Assembly (NCBI GenBank): GCA_945937975.1
Contig: CAMEUD010000030.1
Location: 1-12,054 of the forward strand
From: an uncultured Clostridia bacterium
GTDB lineage: Bacteria; Bacillota; Clostridia; Christensenellales; UBA1242
DNA length: 12,054 nucleotides
Direction of reading: 5' to 3'
A model generated the notes under the pieces. The model was not told where the DNA came from and searched no databases. It saw only the letters and a program-made list of their open reading frames with translations. The stretch's first letter is position 1. Each line of letters starts with the position of its first letter. Of the stretch, positions 5,203 to 11,059 are shown one piece after another. Position numbers and translations under genes: made by a program.

Positions 5203-6702
5203 TTATGGATTATATCCACTTGGATTTTCCTTTTCCAATTTCTTTTGAACATTGTCTGCTTTTGCCTTACTCTCATCTTGTGGTTGAATAAATTTTACTG
5301 TGTTTGGTGGTAAAGTTATTCCTTCTGTAACTTCTTCAACACCTTCAATGATTATACCTTCCTGTGGTTCATAAGTTTCATCTCTCAAAAGCTTACTTTC
5401 TTTAAGTTCGCCATCAACATATCTATCCAAATAGGCTTTTGCTCTATATCCTTCTCTTGGATATTTTAGTCTATAATATTCACCTTTGTATGTTACTTTG
5501 TCAGAATATTCACCTTTTGTATCTTGCACAATTCTATCTCCAGGGTGTGGAATTGCTCCCAAAAATTCAACCCTTCTTTCAACTCTCTCGTTTTCTGCAA
5601 ATTTTTCTCCGTAAACTTCCACATAGGCATTTTTGTCATCTGTATATGTTTTTATATATATATTATGCTCTGTATTATTTTTAAATCTTAAATCACTATA
5701 ACCTTCACTTACCATTGCATCAAATGCGAGCCAAATATACGAACTTGGCAAAGTATGCTTGTGCACTTCCAAAATCTCCAAATCTGCATTAAGCAATGCA
5801 TTATATAAAGTTGTTGATGCTTGACAAACTCCACCACCTGTTCCTTCAATATACACACCATTTAAAATGATATTTGCTTTTTTATAGCCATTTTCTTTTG
5901 TTCTTGAACCTGTTGTTTGGTTAAATGACACTTCTTCGTTTGGCATAATCATTTTCCCATTAAAACTTTCTAGGGCGTGCTTTATATTAAATTTTCTATC
6001 TTGATTTGAACTTGCGTAACTGGTACTAAATTCCCCACGCTTTCCATAAGTTTTTTCATTATATTCTTTTGTGATATTTGGTTGTTCTGTTATAACAGGA
6101 ACTTCAATTTCTATTTTTAAATTAGTTTGAAGCAAGGTGTCTATTTGTTGTTTTAATAATTCTTTGTCCAAAACTTCACCAACTTTTTCTTCTGTAAACG
6201 AAAGTGGGTTTTTCTTGGTTGCATCAAATATCACTTCACTGTTTTGGCTTTGTGTGTCGATTTCACTTGCAACACTTTCTATTTTTGTATCAAGTCCACC
6301 CAAAACTTTTGCATATGATATGTTAAAGATTTTTTCTCCACCAAGTTTTGTTAATTTTTCTTTTCTAGCAAAAATATTTCCTGAATTAAAATAATTAAAA
6401 ACACTTTCAACATATGGTGAAATTTGGTTATCAATTTCAAAATCTTCACCCTTAAACACCCAAACCTTGTCATTATGTTTTAATGTTATTTCAATATTTT
6501 TTCTTTTATCTATAAGCTTTGCTGAAACAACATTTTGTGCCTGATTTTTATTTAATCCAGAAACATCAACACCATTTATTTCAACTCCACGAGCAAAAGT
6601 TGTTGGATTTATTACATCTTGATATATATAATACCCAACACCTAAAATTCCAAAAATTAAAGCAAATGATATAAAAATACCCCAAAATACCTTTTTTTTC
6701 AT
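5203..6702 (-). CDS. VanW/YoaR-type exported protein with peptidoglycan-binding and G5-like regions
   Basis: A type II membrane-anchored envelope protein: a membrane helix at residues 7-27, then an extracellular region. Residues about 40-200 look like the putative peptidoglycan-binding domain pair found before VanW in YoaR-like proteins. The VanW domain (about 223-365) is marked by FSTSYASS (225-232), GTGGGVCQASTTLYNALL (287-304) and SSYIWLAFDA (320-329). A beta-rich G5-like segment follows (about 372-455), and the Lys/Glu/Pro tail ends at 499. The biochemical role of VanW is not established; despite the name it does not indicate vancomycin resistance, and no other van genes are present. The start is supported by AAAAGGA. 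The gene diverges from the transglutaminase-like gene. I could not find a convincing promoter in the AT-rich 6703-6783 segment. Confidence 0.88.
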   Translation of the reverse strand: MKKKVFWGIFISFALIFGILGVGYYIYQDVINPTTFARGVEINGVDVSGLNKNQAQNVVSAKLIDKRKNIEITLKHNDKVWVFKGEDFEIDNQISPYVESVFNYFNSGNIFARKEKLTKLGGEKIFNISYAKVLGGLDTKIESVASEIDTQSQNSEVIFDATKKNPLSFTEEKVGEVLDKELLKQQIDTLLQTNLKIEIEVPVITEQPNITKEYNEKTYGKRGEFSTSYASSNQDRKFNIKHALESFNGKMIMPNEEVSFNQTTGSRTKENGYKKANIILNGVYIEGTGGGVCQASTTLYNALLNADLEILEVHKHTLPSSYIWLAFDAMVSEGYSDLRFKNNTEHNIYIKTYTDDKNAYVEVYGEKFAENERVERRVEFLGAIPHPGDRIVQDTKGEYSDKVTYKGEYYRLKYPREGYRAKAYLDRYVDGELKESKLLRDETYEPQEGIIIEGVEEVTEGITLPPNTVKFIQPQDESKAKADNVQKKLEKENPSGYNP

Positions 6703-6783
6703 TTATTTTTCCTTTTATATTTATTATTTTATTTTTTTGAGCAATTATTCACATTTATTTTTTTATTGTTTTATTTTTGTATA

Positions 6784-6812
6784 TTGACTAAAATATATAT
6801 TAAGTATATAAT
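6784..6812 (+). promoter_or_regulatory. Leaderless-type promoter of the transglutaminase-like gene
   Basis: TTGACT (6784-6789), a 17-nt spacer and a perfect TATAAT (6807-6812). Seven bases separate the -10 from the ATG at 6820, so +1 falls on or next to the start codon. There is no Shine-Dalgarno sequence. It also excludes the in-frame ATG at 6766 as a start. Confidence 0.75.
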
Positions 6813-6819
6813 AAATAAT

Positions 6820-8226
6820 ATGAAAGAATTTATTCGTAACCACATTTCTTTGATAATTAGTGAAGAAACTGAAAAAAATCTTACAAAAAATTTGGATTAT
6901 TATAAAAACATAACCCAAGAATATGATTTTACTTTCAGTTACAATGATTACCCTAGTTATGCAAAACTTTGTGGAGTTTTTAATTTAATAAAAGGTAATG
7001 TTGCAAATATAAAAAAATGCAATTTCTTTTTGAATATTGAAAACAAATGTTTTACTGAAAAAGATATTGCAGTCATAAAATATTTTTCAAAACTTTTAAG
7101 ACATAACAATATTGATTTGAATTTTAGAGAACTTAACATCCTTTGGAATGACTCCGAATTTGACAAAACTTATGACCTGTTAAACAAAAAATGTAACAAT
7201 GTCCAAACCTTAAACTTATCACCATTTGAACAATTTTTGTGCCTATATAATGAATCAACAAACCGAGTATATAATGAAGAAAAAGAAAATGAAAGTTGGA
7301 TAACTTCCCGCTCCATTGTTGGAATAAACAACTCAAACAACATTGTTTGTGCTGGTTATGCCGATTGGTTAAAGGCAATGTGTACATACTTACAGAACCC
7401 AAATATAAAATGTATTTCTTTGCCTGTTGACTACTTTGTGAAAGATGTTTACAAAGCTTCACACAAAGTTAATATGGTATATATTAAAGATGAAAAGTAT
7501 GGTATTGATGGGCTATATTATGCTGATTCTTGTTGGGATAGCAAAAAAACCGAAACTTCGACAATGAAACTTTCTCATTGTCTTATACCAATAAGAGATA
7601 TGCTTTTTACAAAATCATTTAAATTAAAAGCAGTCCCCGGGGATGAATTCGCTTATCTTTTTGATGACACAAAACCAACAAAAGACATTGTTCACAAAAA
7701 CTGTATGGCACTTAAAGGAATTGAAAAACTTGGCTTTTGTAACATAAACGAACAAAGAAAAAAATTTGCACAAAAAGTTCTTAAGCAAGCACAAGAATAT
7801 AGTGTTGAAAAATCTCAAGAATATTTGGATAACCTTAAATTTTGTATGGAAACCAACCAACCTTTCAAAAAGCCAATGCTTGAATACTCTTTTTTAAGAC
7901 ACATTTGCAACAAAATTAAAGCAAACTCAAAGCCAATTGAGTATACAAAATATATTCAAGCACTGCAAGTTGTTACAAAACAATATCTCAATATGTCCGA
8001 AGATGAAGCCGCAAAATATATAGATGAAGTTCTTGCATTGACAAAATCAAAAAGTTTTGACGAATTTTCAACAGGTGCACAAAATTCTCAATATATTCAG
8101 TCAAAAATAGAATATGATAGGCGTTTGGAACATATGAAACAAATAAAAGAACATCGCAAAAAACTTCTTGAAGAAAAAAGACAAAAACTAAAACAAAAAA
8201 AGCAAGAAGAACAAATAAAAGAATAA
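6820..8226 (+). CDS. Cytosolic transglutaminase-fold protein with C-terminal coiled coil
   Basis: The middle of this 468-residue protein shows the Cys-His-Asp pattern of the transglutaminase/papain-like superfamily. Cys177 lies in NNIVCAGYADWLKAMC, like the family's VC-GYA helix start. His215 lies in HKVNMVYI, and Asp236 in YYADSCWD, matching the usual D-TWD. Flanking these are a helical N-terminal region (1-135) and an all-helical C-terminal region ending in a Lys/Glu/Gln-rich coiled coil (about 430-468). No signal peptide or membrane helix is visible, so it acts inside the cell. It may be a protease, transamidase or deamidase; substrate unknown. I start it at 6820 because the promoter lies at 6784-6812. 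An upstream in-frame ATG (6766) would add 18 residues but precedes the promoter. The 8306-8800 gene follows after 79 bp with no terminator visible between them, so they may be cotranscribed. Confidence 0.75.
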   Translation: MKEFIRNHISLIISEETEKNLTKNLDYYKNITQEYDFTFSYNDYPSYAKLCGVFNLIKGNVANIKKCNFFLNIENKCFTEKDIAVIKYFSKLLRHNNIDLNFRELNILWNDSEFDKTYDLLNKKCNNVQTLNLSPFEQFLCLYNESTNRVYNEEKENESWITSRSIVGINNSNNIVCAGYADWLKAMCTYLQNPNIKCISLPVDYFVKDVYKASHKVNMVYIKDEKYGIDGLYYADSCWDSKKTETSTMKLSHCLIPIRDMLFTKSFKLKAVPGDEFAYLFDDTKPTKDIVHKNCMALKGIEKLGFCNINEQRKKFAQKVLKQAQEYSVEKSQEYLDNLKFCMETNQPFKKPMLEYSFLRHICNKIKANSKPIEYTKYIQALQVVTKQYLNMSEDEAAKYIDEVLALTKSKSFDEFSTGAQNSQYIQSKIEYDRRLEHMKQIKEHRKKLLEEKRQKLKQKKQEEQIKE

Positions 8227-8305
8227 ATAACTCATGCCCATCATCTGATAAATTTTAATAAAATATTTACTTTGTATTTTAAATCCATAAAAAAGGGAGA
8301 ATGTT

Positions 8306-8800
8306 ATGAAAGTTACAATAAACAACAAAGAATATTTTGTCACAATTGCCAAAACAAAAGTTTACAACGAAATTATTAAATCAGGAGCCGATTATCAATG
8401 CACAGCAAAAGACCAGACTGACAACACTGTTGGTGCAATAAAATTCTATTTTGATAAAATGGAACCTATTGTACAATTAGAGAGATTCAAGACAAATGAT
8501 TCTGATTCTGCAAATGCACTTTTTACTGCAATAAGAGTATTTTGTCACAATAATCAATCTATGCAAATTGAAGTTAGCGATTTATTGGATAAAATCAATA
8601 AAGATTTACTTATAAATAATAAGGAAGAATATAGTAAGTTTAAAGAATTTTTGGATAGTCTTGAACCACAAGAAAATGCTTTTGAAATTGACAAAAGTGA
8701 ACCTGATTTTGGATATTCAGTTGCATTATTTGATGAAGAAGATGCATTAAGCAAAGTTGATGGATATTCTGTGCAAGATGATACCGAACTTTGCAAATAA
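8306..8800 (+). CDS. Hypothetical protein, 164 residues, acidic C-terminus
   Basis: I do not recognise this protein. Residues 1-65 alternate in a way that suggests beta strands (KVTINNKEYFVTIAKTKVY; then GAIKFYFDKMEPIVQLERF). Residues 65-120 look helical, and the last 45 residues are strongly acidic (Asp/Glu-rich). No signal peptide, membrane segment or metal motif is visible. The start is well supported by AAGGGAG, with 7-8 nt spacing. It lies 79 bp after the transglutaminase-like gene on the same strand. I found no strong promoter in the gap, so it may share that gene's transcript. No classical terminator follows; the palindromic element at 8864-8976 is the first strong structure downstream. 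Real gene likely, function unknown. Confidence 0.68.
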   Translation: MKVTINNKEYFVTIAKTKVYNEIIKSGADYQCTAKDQTDNTVGAIKFYFDKMEPIVQLERFKTNDSDSANALFTAIRVFCHNNQSMQIEVSDLLDKINKDLLINNKEEYSKFKEFLDSLEPQENAFEIDKSEPDFGYSVALFDEEDALSKVDGYSVQDDTELCK

Positions 8801-8863
8801 GTTCTATATGCTTCCACACAAAAATGACTGTTAAAAATTTATTTAAAACAAATTTAAATTTAA

Positions 8864-8976
8864 GATGTTGAGATTTCTCTAAGGTCACAACGCTGGGACG
8901 ACAGTTGAAATGACAAGTATAATAAAAAGTCATTTCGCTACCGACTTCGTAGCGATAACTAATGAGAAATCTCATC
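8864..8976. mobile_element. MITE-like palindromic repeat element (113 bp)
   Basis: Nested inverted repeats. Outer ends are GATG-TT-GAGATTTCTC (8864-8879) and GAGAAATCTCATC (8964-8976), pairing over 14 nt with a TT bulge. The inner stem is GAAATGAC (8907-8914) with GTCATTTC (8929-8936) around the AT-rich loop 8915-8928. A further small hairpin is GCTAC/GTAGC (8937-8953). The sequence is richer in G and C than its surroundings and has no coding capacity. The GAGATTTCTC / GAAATGAC / GTCATTTC / GAGAAATCTC order is one I recognise from short dispersed palindromes in many bacterial genomes, where mistranslation yields spurious proteins. I see no clear target-site duplication and only one copy here. 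Confidence 0.7.
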
Positions 8977-9022
8977 TGCTTTTATAGAATGCCACACTTT
9001 GAAGTGTAAGTCAAAAGACAAT

Positions 9023-9063
9023 AAAAAAAAGAACCCCAAATTTGAAGTTTGGAGTTCTTTTTT
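9023..9063 (-). terminator. Terminator of the rpsF-ssb-rpsR operon
   Basis: An A-tract plus GAAC-C-CCAAA (9031-9040) pairs with TTTGG-A-GTTC (9048-9057) and a T-tract, with one C/A mismatch and loop 9041-9047. On the minus strand it starts five bases after the rpsR stop and ends in a T run of eight. Confidence 0.8.
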
Positions 9064-9067
9064 ATTT

Positions 9068-9361
9068 TTACTCGCCTTTGAAAGGAAGAATTGCCATAAC
9101 TCTTGCTCTCTTTATAGCAACAGCAAGTTCTCTTTGGTGTCTTGCACAAACACCTGTTTGACGTCTTGGAAGAATTTTACCATTTTCTGTGATATATCTT
9201 CTTAATTTGTTACCGTCTTTATAATCAATTACATTTTGTTTGTCAACACAGAAAGCACAAACTTTTTTCTTTTGCATTGGTTTACGATATTTCTTAACCT
9301 TTTCAACTGGTGCTTGAGCTTCTTCTGTTGGTTGTTCAACAACTTGTTCTACTTCTGCCAT
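9068..9361 (-). CDS. rpsR: 30S ribosomal protein S18, zinc-ligand type with acidic N-terminal extension
   Basis: Binds the platform of the small subunit as a partner of S6. The conserved core runs from about residue 30 to 97: KVCAFCVDK, VIDYKDGNKLRRYI, GKILPRRQTG, CARHQRELAVAIKRARVMAILPF. Cys35, Cys38, Cys72 and His75 form the set seen in zinc-containing (C+) S18 proteins. Before the core lies an extra segment of about 20 acidic, Gln/Glu/Val-rich residues (AEVEQVVEQPTEEAQAPVEK), making 97 residues rather than the usual 75-85. The start has AAAAGGAG upstream. It is the last gene of the three-gene operon, 18 bp after ssb, and is followed by a strong terminator. The extension might be an expression or assembly feature; that is inference. 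Confidence 0.95.
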   Translation of the reverse strand: MAEVEQVVEQPTEEAQAPVEKVKKYRKPMQKKKVCAFCVDKQNVIDYKDGNKLRRYITENGKILPRRQTGVCARHQRELAVAIKRARVMAILPFKGE

Positions 9362-9379
9362 AGTTTTATACTCCTTTTA

Positions 9380-9784
9380 TTAGAATGGAAGTGTGTCATC
9401 ATCAATAGGTTCAAGTTTTGCAACTTCTTTGTTATCAACTGAAACCTTATCTTGACCATCACCACTTGCTTTTGAATTCAAAAATTCAACACTGTCTGCA
9501 ACTATTTCTGTTACATAACGCTTTGAGCCATCTTGTGCATCATAACTTCTTGTTTGAATTGAACCTGTTACAGCACATTTTGAGCCTTTTTTTAGATATT
9601 TATGACAACTCTCTGCTTGACCACGCCAGACAATAATGTTCAAAAAGTCTGTTTCTCTTTCACCATCAGCATTAGAAAAATTTCTTGTTACTGCAAGTGA
9701 AAATCTACAAACTGAAACACCACTATTTGTGGTTGCAAGTTCAGGATCTCTTGTCAAATTACCAATTAAAAAACATCTGTTCAT
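9380..9784 (-). CDS. ssb: Single-stranded DNA-binding protein
   Basis: Protects single-stranded DNA during replication and repair and recruits partner proteins. An OB fold occupies residues 1-105 (MNRCFLIGNLTRDPEL; FSLAVTR; TDFLNIIVWRGQAESCHKYL; GSIQTRSYDAQDGSKRY). A short linker (106-126) leads to the acidic tip DDDTLPF, the peptide that docks repair and replication proteins. At 134 residues it is shorter than the usual 150-175 because the linker is brief. AGGAGA precedes the ATG. It lies between rpsF (14-bp gap) and rpsR (18-bp gap), the standard order. The housekeeping location suggests the essential SSB rather than a phage or competence copy. Confidence 0.95.
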   Translation of the reverse strand: MNRCFLIGNLTRDPELATTNSGVSVCRFSLAVTRNFSNADGERETDFLNIIVWRGQAESCHKYLKKGSKCAVTGSIQTRSYDAQDGSKRYVTEIVADSVEFLNSKASGDGQDKVSVDNKEVAKLEPIDDDTLPF

Positions 9785-9798
9785 AATATCTCCTAAAA

Positions 9799-10080
9799 TT
9801 ATTTTCTAACAAACATTTGTCTTACGATATTTTCTGTAATGTTCATAAGTTTGTTCATATCATCAACAACTTTTGCGTCAGCTACTTCAAATGTCATTAA
9901 AACATAGTAACCTTCGTTTTTAAAGTTGATAGGATAAGCAAACTTCTTTGTTCCGATTTTTTCAAGAGAAAGAACATTCCCGCCTTTATCTTCAATCATT
10001 TTTGAAAATTTGTTGATAAGAGCTTCTTTTTGTTCATCAGTTGCATCTTGAGCAATGATGTATAAAAGTTCGTATTTCAT
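9799..10080 (-). CDS. rpsF: 30S ribosomal protein S6
   Basis: A ferredoxin-like fold protein that pairs with S18 on the 30S platform. All family signatures are present: MKYELLYII at the start, GGNVLSLEKIGTKKFAYPI (about 33-51), GYYVLMTFE (57-65) and ITENIVRQMFVRK at the end. At 93 residues it is the normal length. It is the first gene of the operon, with a near-perfect ribosome site (AAAGGAGGT), 7-nt spacing, and its own promoter and a structured leader upstream. In many bacteria the S6-S18 complex represses this operon through such a leader. Confidence 0.96.
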   Translation of the reverse strand: MKYELLYIIAQDATDEQKEALINKFSKMIEDKGGNVLSLEKIGTKKFAYPINFKNEGYYVLMTFEVADAKVVDDMNKLMNITENIVRQMFVRK

Positions 10081-10095
10081 CTACTACCTCCTTTT

Positions 10096-10135
10096 GGTCT
10101 AACGGCTTTTCCTACGAAAAGCAAGGCAATTAAAT
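10096..10135 (-). promoter_or_regulatory. Candidate S6:S18-binding leader RNA of rpsF
   Basis: On the minus strand a 7-bp hairpin, GCTTTTC-GTAG-GAAAAGC (10122-10105), is followed directly by CG, so the 3' arm ends in CCG (10105-10103). A CCG element beside a stem is the recognised core of the S6:S18 operon leader motif. A weak lower helix, TAAT (10132-10129) with GTTA (10103-10100), could close it. It lies within the predicted leader, just upstream of the ribosome site. The full consensus is only partly met. Confidence 0.4.
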
Positions 10136-10141
10136 ATTGCT

Positions 10142-10175
10142 ATCATATATTATCATACTAGGTGTCAAATTGCAA
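10142..10175 (-). promoter_or_regulatory. Promoter region of the rpsF operon
   Basis: Two overlapping readings exist on the minus strand. One is a perfect TTGACA (10168-10163) with TATGAT (10147-10142) at 15-nt spacing. The other is TTGCAA (10175-10170) with TAATAT (10152-10147) at 17-nt spacing. Both give a start near 10135-10140 and a leader of about 55-60 nt. Confidence 0.55.
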
Positions 10176-10247
10176 CAATTTTTTACGAGTGTACTTTTTG
10201 ATTTTAATTCATCTAATTCTTGTTGAATATACTTTAATTAAAAAATC

Positions 10248-10276
10248 TTGTATGTATCCTAATTAGGTGGTATACT
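10248..10276 (+). promoter_or_regulatory. Promoter of the 239-residue gene with palindrome in the spacer
   Basis: TTGTAT (10248-10253), a 17-nt spacer and TATACT (10271-10276). The spacer holds the perfect palindrome CCTAATTAGG (10258-10267), well placed to be a repressor operator. A second palindrome, CTATATATAG (10275-10284), overlaps the -10 and the start. The operator idea is inference. Confidence 0.55.
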
Positions 10277-10303
10277 ATATATAGAATTAAAAGAGATGGG
10301 TAT

Positions 10304-11023
10304 ATGTTTAAAACAAAAGAAGATGCTTTAAAGTATTTAAGAAACTGTAATTTTATAATTATGCCAAGTTTATACACATACTGGTGTCATAGTTCTTTGT
10401 ATAGTCCTTATGGCAAAAGCAATGGCAAACTGTGGTCTTCTTTACCAACAGATGTTGTTGAAGTAAAAAAAGAGTTGTCAATGTTAAGTCGAACTCAAAG
10501 ATTCAAGTATACAGTTGAGCATCAAGATTTAAAGCATGCACCAACATACTATAAAGTTGATGATAATCAATCCAATATGAAATACTTTCAACTTAAAGTT
10601 GTTATGCCAAAAAATAACTTAACCACCGATGAAAAAAAGTCTTTGGGCAAAGATGATCAATATTTTTTAGATTATGCAAGGGCATACAGCGGTTTGGGAG
10701 ATGGTAGGCATCCAAAACTTCCAAATAAAACAAAAATATACTTATTTGGTTATATGAAAAAGGATGAGATGAGTGGCAAACCTATTGACACTGTTTGGGG
10801 TGTTAGAGAAGAAGATTTAATTGATTATGCGAATGCCGTTCAAAACGAATTATACAAAACTCACGACAAATATGGTTATATACCAGTAAATAACACTCCT
10901 TTATTCCAAAATGAAACAAAATTGTACGAATTTGAAAACAAAAGAGAAATGTTGAACTATGGTCCAAACTTGAAACTTGAAAAGGCAAAAGAAAACAATT
11001 TGGATGATTCTATGGAGTTATAA
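10304..11023 (+). CDS. Hypothetical protein, 239 residues
   Basis: I do not recognise this protein. It appears soluble: no signal peptide or membrane helix. It is rich in Tyr, Lys and Asn, with aromatic patches near the N-terminus (SLYTYWCHSSLYSPYG, about 22-37). Probable strands at about 93-101 (KYFQLKVVM) and 144-150 (IYLFGYM) and helices at about 168-184 suggest a mixed alpha/beta fold. The ATG at 10304 has only a poor ribosome site (GAGATGGG overlaps a good position), but the promoter at 10248-10276 and a leader of about 20 nt support it. It is a single transcription unit, divergent from rpsF and convergent with gltX. A palindrome in its promoter hints at regulated expression. It may be an accessory gene, but codon use looks like that of its neighbours. 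Confidence 0.7.
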   Translation: MFKTKEDALKYLRNCNFIIMPSLYTYWCHSSLYSPYGKSNGKLWSSLPTDVVEVKKELSMLSRTQRFKYTVEHQDLKHAPTYYKVDDNQSNMKYFQLKVVMPKNNLTTDEKKSLGKDDQYFLDYARAYSGLGDGRHPKLPNKTKIYLFGYMKKDEMSGKPIDTVWGVREEDLIDYANAVQNELYKTHDKYGYIPVNNTPLFQNETKLYEFENKREMLNYGPNLKLEKAKENNLDDSMEL

Positions 11024-11025
11024 AT

Positions 11026-11059
11026 AAAAAAATAAGCACAAATTTGTGCTTATTTTTTT
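11026..11059. terminator. Bidirectional terminator between the 239-residue gene and gltX
   Basis: A perfect 34-nt palindrome centred at 11042/11043, with core AAGCACAAATTTGTGCTT and A- and T-tracts on either side. It starts three bases after the plus-strand stop and touches the gltX stop codon (11061-11059), so one hairpin ends both convergent genes. Confidence 0.85.

Noticed and set aside
5203..6702. Vancomycin resistance suggested by the VanW domain
   Set aside because: VanW-domain proteins are widespread in Bacillota without resistance genes, and no vanH, vanA/B, vanX, vanR or vanS is present.
6766..6819. Upstream in-frame ATG that would extend the transglutaminase-like protein by 18 residues
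   Set aside because: The consensus promoter at 6784-6812 lies downstream of this ATG, and no ribosome site precedes it.
8640..8975. A 111-codon minus-strand reading frame beginning MRFLISYRYEVG
   Set aside because: It is a chance frame running through the palindromic element and the antisense of the 8306-8800 gene; it has no ribosome site, and such frames are typical artefacts of this repeat type.
8994..9007. Small palindrome ACACTTTGAAGTGT between the MITE-like element and the rpsR terminator
   Set aside because: Only 5-6 bp of stem with a 2-4 nt loop and no T-tract; too weak to call a functional site.
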